64,000 nt of DNA, taken from assembly GCA_965219015.1 (NCBI GenBank), contig CBDCNH010000011.1, forward strand, positions 496,001 to 560,000. The letters run 5' to 3'. The position numbers and the translations under genes are program-made. This DNA comes from CBDCNH01 sp965219015 (GTDB lineage: Bacteria; Pseudomonadota; Alphaproteobacteria; Rhodobacterales; Rhodobacteraceae). Shown piece after piece: positions 8,260-18,988 of the stretch (positions are counted from its first letter, which is position 1; every line of letters begins with the position of its first letter). The notes below the pieces were generated by a model, which made no database searches, was not told the DNA's origin, and saw nothing but the letters and a program-made list of their open reading frames with translations.

Positions 8260-8823
8260 CTAGCGGGTGATGGTGCCGGTCCGGCGGATCTTCCGCTGCA
8301 GCTGCAGGATGCCGTAGAGCAGCGCCTCCGCCGAGGGCGGGCATCCCGGCACGTAGATGTCCACCGGCACGATCCGGTCGCAGCCGCGCACCACCGAATA
8401 GCTGTAGTGGTAGTAGCCGCCGCCGTTGGCGCACGAGCCCATCGAGATCACGTAGCGCGGCTCCGGCATCTGGTCGTAGACCTTGCGGAGCGCCGGGGCC
8501 ATCTTGTTGGTCAGGGTGCCGGCCACGATCATCAGGTCGGACTGGCGCGGCGAGGCGCGCGGCGCGGTGCCGAAGCGCTCGACGTCGTAGCGCGGCATCG
8601 AGGTGTGCATCATCTCGACCGCACAGCACGCGAGCCCGAACGTCATCCAGTGCAGCGAGCCGATCCGCGCCCAGTTGATGACATCCTCCGTCGACGTGAG
8701 CAGGAAGCCCTTGTCGGAGAGCTCGCGGTTGAGCGTCTGGGTGACGATCTCGCTGTCAGGGGCGATCTGGCGCGCGTCGACCTGCTGCGGCGGCACGCGC
8801 TCCGATCCGGTGATGAGGCCCAT
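8260..8823 (-). CDS. nuoB: NADH-quinone oxidoreductase subunit B
   Basis: The PSST-type subunit that carries cluster N2, the last iron-sulfur cluster before quinone in complex I. The 187 aa show all four ligands: the tandem Cys66-Cys67 (FGLACCAVEMM), Cys131 (MGSCANGGG) and Cys161 (VPGCPPSAEAL). Upstream there is no nuoA; only a 268-bp non-coding, GC-rich stretch separates it from a regulatory gene, so nuoB is the first nuo gene of the visible cluster. Confidence 0.97.
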   Translation of the reverse strand: MGLITGSERVPPQQVDARQIAPDSEIVTQTLNRELSDKGFLLTSTEDVINWARIGSLHWMTFGLACCAVEMMHTSMPRYDVERFGTAPRASPRQSDLMIVAGTLTNKMAPALRKVYDQMPEPRYVISMGSCANGGGYYHYSYSVVRGCDRIVPVDIYVPGCPPSAEALLYGILQLQRKIRRTGTITR

Positions 8824-9005
8824 GTGTGTCGGTCCTTTCGTCTGTGACCCTCAGATAGACATCGCGGGCAGGCCGGTCAACGCGCCCGCGTCACCCGACC
8901 GCGGCGGGCGCCTGACTGTTCCGGCTCCCCGAATCCTTTGCCCCAGCCTCTTGTTTCTTGGAGTTCTGTTCCGCGGCCTTGGCCGCGGCCCGGCCCAACC
9001 GGCGA

Positions 9006-9028
9006 GGGCCGCGCCCTTCGCGCGGCCC
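9006..9028 (-). terminator. GC-rich hairpin downstream of XRE regulator
   Basis: A perfect 9-bp stem (GGGCCGCGC / GCGCGGCCC) with a 5-base loop lies 64 bases beyond the stop of the XRE gene. A second perfect palindrome (8971-8988, CCGCGGCC-TT-GGCCGCGG) follows. Neither has a strong T tract, so termination is plausible but unproven; they also separate the regulator from the nuoB promoter region. Confidence 0.45.
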
Positions 9029-9091
9029 CGAGCGGGCGGGAGGCCCCCCGGCCCCGGACGCCCTGCCCCGGACGCCCCCGGTCGCCCTAGG

Positions 9092-9943
9092 CTACACGAT
9101 CTCCGAGCGCAGCACGGTCAGGAACGCCGGCATGTCGCGCGCCTCGATCTCGGCCTCGCGCAGGAGCCAGTCGAAATGCTCCGTGATCCCCGTCACGCGC
9201 GCGGAGTCGCGGAACGCGAGATAATGCCGCCCGAGGTAGAGCACCGCCAGGAGGGGGCCGAACACCGTGACCGGCGCCGAGAAGATCCGCCGTGCGTCGA
9301 AGGCGTAGAGCCGCAGCGAGGGATAGAGCTGGTCGAGGAGCCGCAGGAGCTGGTCGATCTGCGCCACCCGTACGGCCGCGGGGAGCCCGCGGTAGTATCC
9401 CTCCGCCCGCGCGAACGCCTCGAGCTCATGCACCGGCAGCGCGATCTCGTAGTCCGACCTCGCCGAGCGCATCCAGGTCAGCCGGTCCTCCGAGGCGCCG
9501 ATCGCCTGCTCGGTGGTGCGCCCGAGCTGCGGCTCGTACTCCCAGCGCAGCATCTCGCGTGTCTTCAGCATGTCGGGCAGCGCCGCGGGCACGTGACGGA
9601 TCTTGTAGCCCGCGGCTTCCCGGTGCCAGCCGAAGATGCGCTCGTCGATGAGCGCGCGCGGCGCCTCCGACATCGTGAGCGAGGTCGCCATCAGGTCGGC
9701 GATCCGCTCCGGACGGTCGCTGAGCCCCAGGAGCCAGTCCGCGCTCACGCCGAGTGCCGTCGCGCATTCCGCCGCCACCTGCGCGTTCGGGAGCCGGGGG
9801 GCCGCGTCCGACAGAAGCTGGGACACCGTCGAGCGGTCGATCCCCACCGCACGCGCCAGAGCCGCCCGGCTTAGCGCGCTCTCCGCCATCGCCGCCGCCA
9901 ACCGCCCGCGAAACAGCGCCGCTCGCGCACGTTTGTCGATCAT
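9092..9943 (-). CDS. XRE-family transcriptional regulator
   Basis: A 283-aa protein starting at ATG 9941-9943. The N-terminal helix-turn-helix of the Cro/CI type is at about residues 10-70 (SRAALARAVGIDRSTVSQLL, then GVSADWLLGLSD). The C-terminal ~190 residues form a larger domain of unknown fold (RIFGWHREAAGYKIRHVPA, YLGRHYLAFRD). It is transcribed away from the fatty acid desaturase gene, and the shared intergenic region contains an inverted repeat, so it probably controls the desaturase and itself, perhaps in response to a lipid ligand (inference). Confidence 0.85.
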   Translation of the reverse strand: MIDKRARAALFRGRLAAAMAESALSRAALARAVGIDRSTVSQLLSDAAPRLPNAQVAAECATALGVSADWLLGLSDRPERIADLMATSLTMSEAPRALIDERIFGWHREAAGYKIRHVPAALPDMLKTREMLRWEYEPQLGRTTEQAIGASEDRLTWMRSARSDYEIALPVHELEAFARAEGYYRGLPAAVRVAQIDQLLRLLDQLYPSLRLYAFDARRIFSAPVTVFGPLLAVLYLGRHYLAFRDSARVTGITEHFDWLLREAEIEARDMPAFLTVLRSEIV

Positions 9944-9953
9944 GTCCGGCACA

Positions 9954-9979
9954 TGGTGATTAGGTTCACCAATCGTGAA
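9954..9979. promoter_or_regulatory. overlapping inverted repeats, candidate operator
   Basis: Between the divergent XRE regulator and desaturase genes lie two overlapping dyads sharing a half-site: TGGTGA-N6-TCACCA (9954-9971) and TTCAC-CAATC-GTGAA (9965-9979). Three GTGA/TCAC half-sites regularly spaced beside a helix-turn-helix gene are typical of an operator bound by that protein. Confidence 0.55.
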
Positions 9980-10060
9980 GTTTTGATGCGTATACACCGA
10001 GTTGCTCGGCCTGGCCATAGACCGTAGGCGAGTGGTGTGCCGTCGAGCTTAGGATCGTCC

Positions 10061-11098
10061 GTGAACGCATTGAACGCCAAGAAGAAAGTGTTGCGGCGTA
10101 GGGTCGAGTGGCCGACGCTCGGAGCCCTTCTGGCCACCTACGTCGCCTGGGGCCTCGGGACCACCTGGCTCGCGGAGGTCTCGCTCGCGCTCGCCATTCC
10201 CGTCACGGCCCTCGCCGCCGCACTCTTCTCCTCGCTCCAGCACGAGGCCCTGCACGGCCATCCGTTCCGGGTCCGCTGGCTCAACGAAGCTGCGGTCTTT
10301 CCTGCGCTTGCTCCCGCGGTGCCCTATGGCCGGTTTCGCGACAGCCACCTCGCGCACCACCGCGACGCCACGCTGACCGATCCCTACGACGATCCCGAGA
10401 CGAACTACCTCGACCCCGCCGTCTGGGCGCGTCTGCCCGCCTGGCTGCGCGCCGTCCTGCGTTTCAACAACCGCCTCGCCGGGCGGCTCTTGGTCGGCCC
10501 CGTGATCGGCGAATGGACCCTCCTGCGCGCCGACTGGGCGGCGATCCGGGAGGGCGATCGTGCCGTGGCCCGCGCCTGGGCGCTGCACGTCCCCGCGGTG
10601 GCCGTCGTGGTGCTCTGGCTCGCCACGGTCGGCCGGATGCCGGTCTGGGCGTTTCTCCTCGCCTGCTACGGCGGACTGTCGATCCTGAAGATCCGCAGCT
10701 TTCTCGAGCACCAGGCGCACGAGCACACCGCCGGCCGCACCGCCATCGTCGAGGCGCGCGGCCCCCTCGGGCGGCTGCTGGCGCTCCTCTTTCTCAACAA
10801 CAACCTCCACGTCGTGCATCACATGCACCCCGCCGTCGCCTGGTATGCGCTCCCCGGCATCTACGGCCGCGACGGAGAGCGCTACCGCAGCCGCAACGGC
10901 CACTACGTCTACCGCTCCTACGGCGAGGTGCTTCGTCGCTACTTCCTCGCACCGAAGGATCCGGTGCCGCATCCGCTGATGCCGCACCCCCCGATGCCGC
11001 AACCCCTGGTGCCGCAGCGCCGGAGCGTCGTCCCGTCGGCGCCGCGGCTCGCCGGCTTCCTCGTCGGCGACCCGCACGGACCGGAGCCGCAGGGCTAG
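10061..11098 (+). CDS. membrane fatty acid desaturase family protein
   Basis: A 345-aa integral membrane di-iron desaturase-type protein. The three histidine clusters are present: HEALHGH, HLAHH and HVVHHMH. Hydrophobic segments lie near residues 18-55 and 175-210. I choose GTG 10061 as start because AGGA at 10051-10054 is well placed; GTG 10037 is an in-frame alternative. The C-terminus has a Pro/His/Met repeat (PHPLMPHPPMPQP) and is probably disordered. The substrate could be an acyl lipid or a carotenoid-like compound. It is divergent from an XRE regulator, and its TAG stop overlaps that of the NUDIX gene on the other strand (CTAG). Confidence 0.85.
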   Translation: MNALNAKKKVLRRRVEWPTLGALLATYVAWGLGTTWLAEVSLALAIPVTALAAALFSSLQHEALHGHPFRVRWLNEAAVFPALAPAVPYGRFRDSHLAHHRDATLTDPYDDPETNYLDPAVWARLPAWLRAVLRFNNRLAGRLLVGPVIGEWTLLRADWAAIREGDRAVARAWALHVPAVAVVVLWLATVGRMPVWAFLLACYGGLSILKIRSFLEHQAHEHTAGRTAIVEARGPLGRLLALLFLNNNLHVVHHMHPAVAWYALPGIYGRDGERYRSRNGHYVYRSYGEVLRRYFLAPKDPVPHPLMPHPPMPQPLVPQRRSVVPSAPRLAGFLVGDPHGPEPQG

Positions 11099-11724
11099 CC
11101 GAGCCGAAGCACCTGTCGCGGTCGCCCGGCCTCGAGGAACGCAACGCCGTCCCCGTGGGGCGGCGCGAGCGCCTCCGCGAGCGCCAGCCGGGTGACGAAG
11201 GCCAGATCCTCCTGTTCCGCATCCTCGACCGCGCGCCAGCCGATGTCCGAGAGCTCGTCCGAGGCGCCGGCGAAGCCCGCCATCTCGTCGATCCCGAGCA
11301 CCCGCGCCTCGGCACGAAAGAACCGGGCATCGAACCGGCGGGTGTGACCGGCGGGCGTGATGGCGCGGAACACGAAGGCGAGACCCGCCGCCGATGGCCG
11401 CAGGCCGCGCGCCGCGAACCCCTCCCAGCCGGGCGGCGCCGGACCGTCCCAGGTGCCCGGCGCCCCGACCGCGAGCCCGGTCTCCTCGAAGAGCTCGCGC
11501 ACCGCCGCCGCCGCGATCGCCGGGCCCGCCGGCGTCTCGGCGCGCACCGCGAGCGCGAGCCGCCCCGCGCCGTCCGGCCCCGCCATCCCGATGGCCGCGT
11601 CGGCGTCGCCCGGATCGACCGCGCCGCCCGGGAACACCAGCCGCCCCGGCATGAACGCCGCTGCCGCCCCGCGCCGGCCCATCAGGACCGTCCGCCGCGC
11701 CGGCGTCCCGCCGAGCACGATCAC
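11095..11724 (-). CDS. NUDIX hydrolase
   Basis: A 209-aa NUDIX-fold protein that should hydrolyse a nucleoside diphosphate linked to another moiety. The NUDIX box is readable: FPGGAVDPGD, then AVRELFEETGLAVG with the REUXEE core. The start is uncertain: GTG 11722-11724 is shown, but the conserved IRDAAS just upstream reads in frame, so translation may begin at a CTG a few codons earlier, overlapping the DUF983 stop. It lies 17 bases after the DUF983 gene, with which it probably forms an operon. Confidence 0.85.
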   Translation of the reverse strand: MIVLGGTPARRTVLMGRRGAAAAFMPGRLVFPGGAVDPGDADAAIGMAGPDGAGRLALAVRAETPAGPAIAAAAVRELFEETGLAVGAPGTWDGPAPPGWEGFAARGLRPSAAGLAFVFRAITPAGHTRRFDARFFRAEARVLGIDEMAGFAGASDELSDIGWRAVEDAEQEDLAFVTRLALAEALAPPHGDGVAFLEAGRPRQVLRLG

Positions 11725-11741
11725 GCTCGCGGCGTCGCGGA

Positions 11742-12206
11742 TCAGGGGTCCAGTGCTTCCGGGTCAGGTGCCTCCGGCCCGCCGAAGCCGTGCATCCGGC
11801 GCGACCATTGCACCCCGATCAGCGCCCCCTTGAGCCGCGGCAGCAGGTAGAGCGACAACGCCACCGTGCCCACGGTGAAGATCGAGGCGAGGATCATCGG
11901 ATCGGGACGGAGCGCGATGAACGACCACAGCAGCAGCGGCGCCATCACATGGCCGACGATGAGCAGCGTGAGATATGCCGGTCCGTCGTCCGCGCGGTGG
12001 TGGTGGAGGGCCTCGCCGCACACGGGGCAGGTCTCGCGGACCGAGAGATAGCCGTTGAGGAGCGGCCCCGCGCCGCAGTTCGGGCAGCGCCGGTGCCAGC
12101 CGCGGACCACGGCGGGGCGCAGCGGGCGCGGCGCAGGCTCCGGCGCCGGTGCCCAGCGCGTCGCCTCGGATGCTGCCACGAAGGGCCGGCTCTCGTCATT
12201 GGCCAT
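11742..12206 (-). CDS. DUF983 membrane protein with zinc-ribbon
   Basis: A 154-aa protein starting at ATG 12204-12206. The N-terminal half has two CxxC pairs (CPNCGAGPLLNGYL and CPVCGEALHHH) that look like a zinc ribbon, followed by two transmembrane helices (about residues 75-95 and 102-122) and a short cytoplasmic tail. This is the layout of DUF983 proteins, whose function is unknown. It precedes the NUDIX gene, a pairing common in Rhodobacterales. Confidence 0.85.
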   Translation of the reverse strand: MANDESRPFVAASEATRWAPAPEPAPRPLRPAVVRGWHRRCPNCGAGPLLNGYLSVRETCPVCGEALHHHRADDGPAYLTLLIVGHVMAPLLLWSFIALRPDPMILASIFTVGTVALSLYLLPRLKGALIGVQWSRRMHGFGGPEAPDPEALDP

Positions 12207-12398
12207 TGCGTGTCCTCGCATTCAAGCGACCCTAGTTAAGCATCCTCGGCGCGGGCGAAAGGCTCCGGGATGACGCCGCGTCGCGATGTCGCGAGACAGG
12301 CTTATCGCGTGCGTCCGGCGACGGAAGTGTCCTGCGACACCGTTTCAGGCTTCGGTATCGGCGCGACGGACCGCGCCTCTCGGGCAAGGAGATCGACC

Positions 12399-12755
12399 AT
12401 GCGGACACGGATCTGGACGGCGGCACTCGCGGCGGGACTGTGCCTGCCGGTCCTGGCGGCGGCGCAACAGGCGCCGGTCGAGCCAGGCGACGCGCGGACA
12501 GCGCGCGTCGCGGCCCTCGACGCCGACCATGACGGCAAGGTCAGCGCGACGGAACTCGCGACGTCGATGGAAGCGGCGATGCGAAAGCGTCTCGCGGACC
12601 GTGCCGCCGCCTATGTCGCGGCGCGCGATACCGACGGCGACGGTCTCCTCGATGCGGCCGAACTCGCCGTGCCGCCGACGCGGCCCGACCGCGAGGCGCG
12701 GCACGGGCACAAGCTCGGGCACCACATGCGCCGGATGCCGCCGATCCCGGGATAG
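12399..12755 (+). CDS. secreted EF-hand calcium-binding protein
   Basis: A 118-aa protein with a cleavable signal peptide (AALAAGLCLPVLAAAQQ) and two EF-hand loops, DADHDGKVSATE at about residues 46-57 and DTDGDGLLDAAE at about 80-91, both with the Asp/Glu pattern needed for Ca2+. The tail is His/Arg/Pro rich (RHGHKLGHHMRR), a possible second metal site. The ATG at 12399 has a strong AAGGAGA ribosome site. The next gene, 30 bases downstream, is an ECF sigma factor, so it may be part of a metal or envelope stress regulon. Confidence 0.85.
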   Translation: MRTRIWTAALAAGLCLPVLAAAQQAPVEPGDARTARVAALDADHDGKVSATELATSMEAAMRKRLADRAAAYVAARDTDGDGLLDAAELAVPPTRPDREARHGHKLGHHMRRMPPIPG

Positions 12756-12785
12756 ACGCGATCCCGGGCCAAGGAAGCGGTGCCG

Positions 12786-13355
12786 ATGCCGTTCGATGCC
12801 ACCGATGCGCGCGAGGCCGACGCGGCGCTCCTCCGGCGCTTCGCGGCGGGCGACGCGCGCGCGGCGGGTCTGCTCGCGGACCGGGTCGCGCCGCGCGTCC
12901 TGCGGTTCGCGGCCCGGATGCTCGGCGACCGAGCGGAGGCCGAGGACGTGACGCAGGAGACGATGCTGCGGCTCTGGCGCGTGGCCCCCGACTGGCGTCC
13001 CGGCGAGGCGCAGGTCGCGACCTGGGCGATCCGCGTCGCAGGAAACCTCTGCACCGACCGGCTTCGGCGCCGGCGGCACCGGCCGGCGGCGCTCGACGCG
13101 GTGCCCGAGCCGGAGGACGGGCGTCCCGACGTGGAGGCGCGGCTGATGGCCGCCGAACGCGTGACCGCGCTCGACCGGGCGCTCGCGACGCTGCCCGCGC
13201 GGCAGCGGCAGGCCGTGGTGCTGCGCCACATCGAGGGGCTCGGCAACCCGGAGATCGCGGCGGCGATGGGCATCGGCGTGGAGGCGGTCGAGAGCCTGAC
13301 GGCACGCGGCAAGCGCGCGCTTGCGGCGGCGCTCAGGGGGACGACGCATGGATGA
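12786..13355 (+). CDS. ECF-family RNA polymerase sigma factor
   Basis: A 189-aa sigma-70 family factor with only regions 2 and 4. Region 2 includes AEDVTQETMLRLWR at about residues 53-66; region 4 includes LPARQRQAVVLRHIEGLGNP and EIAAAMGIGVEAVESL. The ATG at 12786 is preceded by AAGGAAG; GTG 12780 is an alternative. It overlaps the next gene (ATGA) and is followed by a membrane protein and a periplasmic sensor-like protein, the usual arrangement for an ECF factor held by an anti-sigma factor. Confidence 0.92.
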   Translation: MPFDATDAREADAALLRRFAAGDARAAGLLADRVAPRVLRFAARMLGDRAEAEDVTQETMLRLWRVAPDWRPGEAQVATWAIRVAGNLCTDRLRRRRHRPAALDAVPEPEDGRPDVEARLMAAERVTALDRALATLPARQRQAVVLRHIEGLGNPEIAAAMGIGVEAVESLTARGKRALAAALRGTTHG

Positions 13356-13696
13356 CGGGGATGAATGACGGGGACAGGGACATGACGGACGACGATCTTC
13401 TCGCGCCGTACTTCGCGGCGGCTCGCGCGACCGGCTCGGAGGTCTCGGGCGCGCTGACGGCGCGCATCCTGCGCGACGCGCGGGCGGCGCAGGCTCCCCG
13501 GTGGCGCTGGCGCGACCTGTGGCAGGCGCTTGGCGGACGCCTCGGTGCCGCCGGAGCAGCCGCAGCGGCGGTCGCGGGGCTCTGGGTCGGCATCGCTCCG
13601 CCCGCGCCGATGGCGGGGCTGGTCGCGGCGCTCACCTGGGACGCGGGCCCGGTGGACCTCTGGCCGGGGGTCGACGACATGATGGCGGAGGGCTGA
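13352..13696 (+). CDS. probable single-pass anti-sigma factor
   Basis: A 114-aa protein whose ATG overlaps the sigma factor stop. The N-terminal half is cytoplasmic-like (DDDLLAPYFAAARATGSEVS, then ILRDARAA); one hydrophobic segment follows (about residues 63-90, GAAGAAAAAVAGLWVGIAPP) and a short C-terminal part. No anti-sigma domain is clearly recognised; the call rests on position between an ECF sigma gene and a periplasmic sensor gene and on topology. Similar ORFs have been misannotated as dihydroorotate dehydrogenase. Confidence 0.6.
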   Translation: MTGMNDGDRDMTDDDLLAPYFAAARATGSEVSGALTARILRDARAAQAPRWRWRDLWQALGGRLGAAGAAAAAVAGLWVGIAPPAPMAGLVAALTWDAGPVDLWPGVDDMMAEG

Positions 13697-13699
13697 GGC

Positions 13700-14122
13700 A
13701 TGGCGGATCCGCGGCCGGCACGGTGGATCAGGCGCGCGCTCGTGGCGTCGATCGTGCTCAACGTGGCCTTGCTGGCGCTCATTGGCGGGGCTGCGCTGCA
13801 CGGGCCGCCCGGCGGGCGCGGCACGGCGTTCGGACCCTACACCGAAGCGCTCTCGAAAGCCGACCGGCGGGCGCTCCGGCACGACTTCCTCGAGGCACCT
13901 CTCGCGCGAAGCGCGGCGCGCGGCGATCTCGCCGCGGTGACGGCGGCGCTCCGGGCCGAGCCTTTCGATCCGCGGACGCTCGAGGCGGCGGTGGCGCGGC
14001 AAGCCGACCACGCGACGGCGCGCCTCCGTCTCGGCCAGAGCCTGCTTGTTGCGCGCATGACCGCGATGCCCGCCGCCGACCGCGTGCGCCTCGCCGACCG
14101 GCTGGACGCACGCAGGCGCTAA
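13700..14122 (+). CDS. periplasmic heavy-metal-sensor-like protein
   Basis: A 140-aa protein with one N-terminal transmembrane segment (about residues 13-33, VASIVLNVALLALIGGAAL) followed by an all-helical periplasmic domain with ADRRALRHDFLEAPLAR and RMTAMPAADRVRLADRL. The layout resembles CnrX/CpxP-type sensor proteins that control ECF sigma factors. It starts 3 bases after the presumed anti-sigma gene. Whether it senses metal, as in Cnr systems, is inference; no His/Met-rich metal site is obvious. Confidence 0.65.
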   Translation: MADPRPARWIRRALVASIVLNVALLALIGGAALHGPPGGRGTAFGPYTEALSKADRRALRHDFLEAPLARSAARGDLAAVTAALRAEPFDPRTLEAAVARQADHATARLRLGQSLLVARMTAMPAADRVRLADRLDARRR

Positions 14123-14126
14123 GGCG

Positions 14127-16898
<2,772 letters not shown>

Positions 16899-17056
16899 GG
16901 GGGCGGCCTTTCGGTTGCAGGGGGTGAGCCCGGTCATGCCCCATCCGGCGCTTTCGTTCAAGCGCGGGCGCCGGGTGCGACCATCTCGCGGAACCTTGAT
17001 TGGTCAGGGAGCGCGCGCGGCCCCTAGAAGTCTTAACGGGGCAGCGGGAGACGATC

Positions 17057-17764
17057 GTGTCGAAACGGGTGGCGCAGGCGGTCGCGGTGGCGGCGATGCT
17101 CGGTGCGGGTGCGGCGCACGCGGCGGACCCCGGCGCGAACCCGGTGGTGATCGAGCTCTTCACCTCGCAGGGCTGCTCGTCCTGCCCGCCGGCAGACGCC
17201 TTCCTCGCCGCGCTCGCCGACCGCGACGACGTGATCGCGCTCGCGCTTCATGTCGACTACTGGGACTACCTCGGCTGGGCCGACCGCTTCGCGAGCCCCG
17301 CCTTTACCGCCCGCCAGCGCTCCTACGCGCGCGCCAAGGGGAGCCGCACGATCTATACGCCGCAGATCGTCGTCGAGGGCGGCGCGGATGTCGTGGGGAG
17401 CCGCCCCGCCGAGGTGAGCGCGCTCATCGACGCCGAGCGGGCCGACGTGGACCCGGTGCAACTCACGCTCGTGCGCTCCGGCGGGTCGGTGACGGTCAAC
17501 GCCGCGGCGGCATCCCCCGCGGGCGATCTCGCGGTGGAGTTGGTGCGCTACACGCCACATGCCGAGGTCGCCATCGCGCGCGGCGAGAACGCGGGCCACA
17601 CCATCGGCTACGCCAACGTCGTGACCTCGTGGACCACGGTGGACACCTGGAACGGCACCGGAACCTACCGCAAGGCGCTCGTCGCCGACGGCGCGGCGCC
17701 CGTCGTGGTCATCCTGCAGCGCCCCGGCACCGGCGTCATCGTCGCGGCGGCCCGCCTGCGCTGA
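17057..17764 (+). CDS. DUF1223 secreted thioredoxin-like protein
   Basis: A 235-aa exported protein. The GTG at 17057 is preceded by CGGGAG and begins a signal peptide ending near AGAAHAA. The mature part has ELFTSQGCSSCPPAD, the CxxC-like motif of DUF1223, then LHVDYWDYLGWADRF and GSRTIYTPQIVVEG. DUF1223 proteins have a thioredoxin fold but no established reaction. It is divergent from acnA, a neighbourhood I believe is common in Rhodobacterales, and convergent with the acyltransferase gene. Confidence 0.88.
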   Translation: MSKRVAQAVAVAAMLGAGAAHAADPGANPVVIELFTSQGCSSCPPADAFLAALADRDDVIALALHVDYWDYLGWADRFASPAFTARQRSYARAKGSRTIYTPQIVVEGGADVVGSRPAEVSALIDAERADVDPVQLTLVRSGGSVTVNAAAASPAGDLAVELVRYTPHAEVAIARGENAGHTIGYANVVTSWTTVDTWNGTGTYRKALVADGAAPVVVILQRPGTGVIVAAARLR

Positions 17765-17806
17765 GACAAGCCTGCGCTGAGACACGCCTGCGCCGAAGCG
17801 GCGACG

Positions 17807-18688
17807 CTACGGCCGCCAGCGACGGTGGACCCAGAGCCACTGGCCCATGTGCGCCCGCACCATCGCCTCGAGGCTGTCGTTGAGCGCTTGCTGCATCGCG
17901 GCGGGCGTCGAGGGTCGGACCTCGTCGCCGCAGTGGATGTCGAAGCCGATCCCGTCGGGGCGCCGGATGCCGTAGACCGGCATCAGCAGCGTGTCGTACT
18001 TCAGCGCCATCTCCGCCGCCGAGAGCGCGGTCATCGCGGGCTGGCCGAAGAACGTGAGCCGCGCGCCCTGCACCATGCGCTGGTCCATCAGGATGCCGAG
18101 CATCCCGCCGCGCTTGAGGTGGCGCACCATCTCCGCCATGCCGCGTCGGCCGCGCTCGAAGATCGGCGTATCGGGGTCGGCGGCATGGCGCGACATCGCG
18201 GCGACGTAGTGCGTGTTGAAGTAGGGGTTCGTCATCGGCCGGTAGAGCGCCCCCACCGGCATCCCGCGCGAGATGAGGGCGGCGCGGGGGGCGTCGTAGT
18301 TGCCGAAGTGCCCCGACACGAGCACCGCCGGGCGCCGGGCGCGGGCCGCCGCCTCGAGCGTCGCGACGCCCGGGCCGACGAGCGGGCTCCGCGCCGCCTC
18401 GGCCATGAAGTCCGCGCCCGAATAGATCTCGATCACCGCACGGCCGACGTTGTCGGGCACCTCGCGGCAGAGCCGATCCACCTCCGCCGGCCCGAGATCC
18501 GGGCGTACCAGCGCGAGGTTGTCGCGGATCCGCGTGCGGTAGCCCGCGAGGGGCGCCAGCAGGTTGGCAAAGGCCCAGCCCGCCGCGGGCACGCGACGCC
18601 GGTAGGGCAGCGCCAGCGCCGCCGCGATGGCGCCGCGCAGCGCCCGGTCGGTGATCCAGAGCTTGGCGTCGAACGGGGCGGCGGTCAT
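17807..18688 (-). CDS. LpxL/HtrB-type lipid acyltransferase
   Basis: A 293-aa member of the lysophospholipid/lauroyl acyltransferase family, which adds a secondary acyl chain to lipid A at the inner membrane. The catalytic HX4D-type motif appears as VSGHFGNYDAPRAAL near residues 125-140, and GMLGILMDQRMVQGARLTFFG near 205 is the conserved substrate-site region. The N-terminus has a hydrophobic stretch that may anchor it. The exact acceptor cannot be told from sequence. This is the last core-type gene before the accessory block on its upstream side. Confidence 0.85.
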   Translation of the reverse strand: MTAAPFDAKLWITDRALRGAIAAALALPYRRRVPAAGWAFANLLAPLAGYRTRIRDNLALVRPDLGPAEVDRLCREVPDNVGRAVIEIYSGADFMAEAARSPLVGPGVATLEAAARARRPAVLVSGHFGNYDAPRAALISRGMPVGALYRPMTNPYFNTHYVAAMSRHAADPDTPIFERGRRGMAEMVRHLKRGGMLGILMDQRMVQGARLTFFGQPAMTALSAAEMALKYDTLLMPVYGIRRPDGIGFDIHCGDEVRPSTPAAMQQALNDSLEAMVRAHMGQWLWVHRRWRP

Positions 18689-18988
18689 CGGCTCTCGGCG
18701 GTGCAGCGTCGCCGTTCCATAGGCGACCGCCCGGCGCCGGGCAACCCGGCGACACCACGCCGGCCGGCGCCTGTGCTCAAGCCGCGGCCAACCTCGGCCA
18801 CCGCCCCGAGCGCGGGGAAGGCGCCGGACGCCATGTCAGCCGACGGCTGCGGCTTGCCTGTCTCGCGCCGGGGGTTCGCAAGCGCCTGGTCTACGAGCGC
18901 GAGGTGCCCGCCGTGATCCTGTTGAAACTGACCGACGTTGCGGCCCTGCCGTTGGCACGAGCAGCCGGAGCGGGTGTTCGACCGAGCC

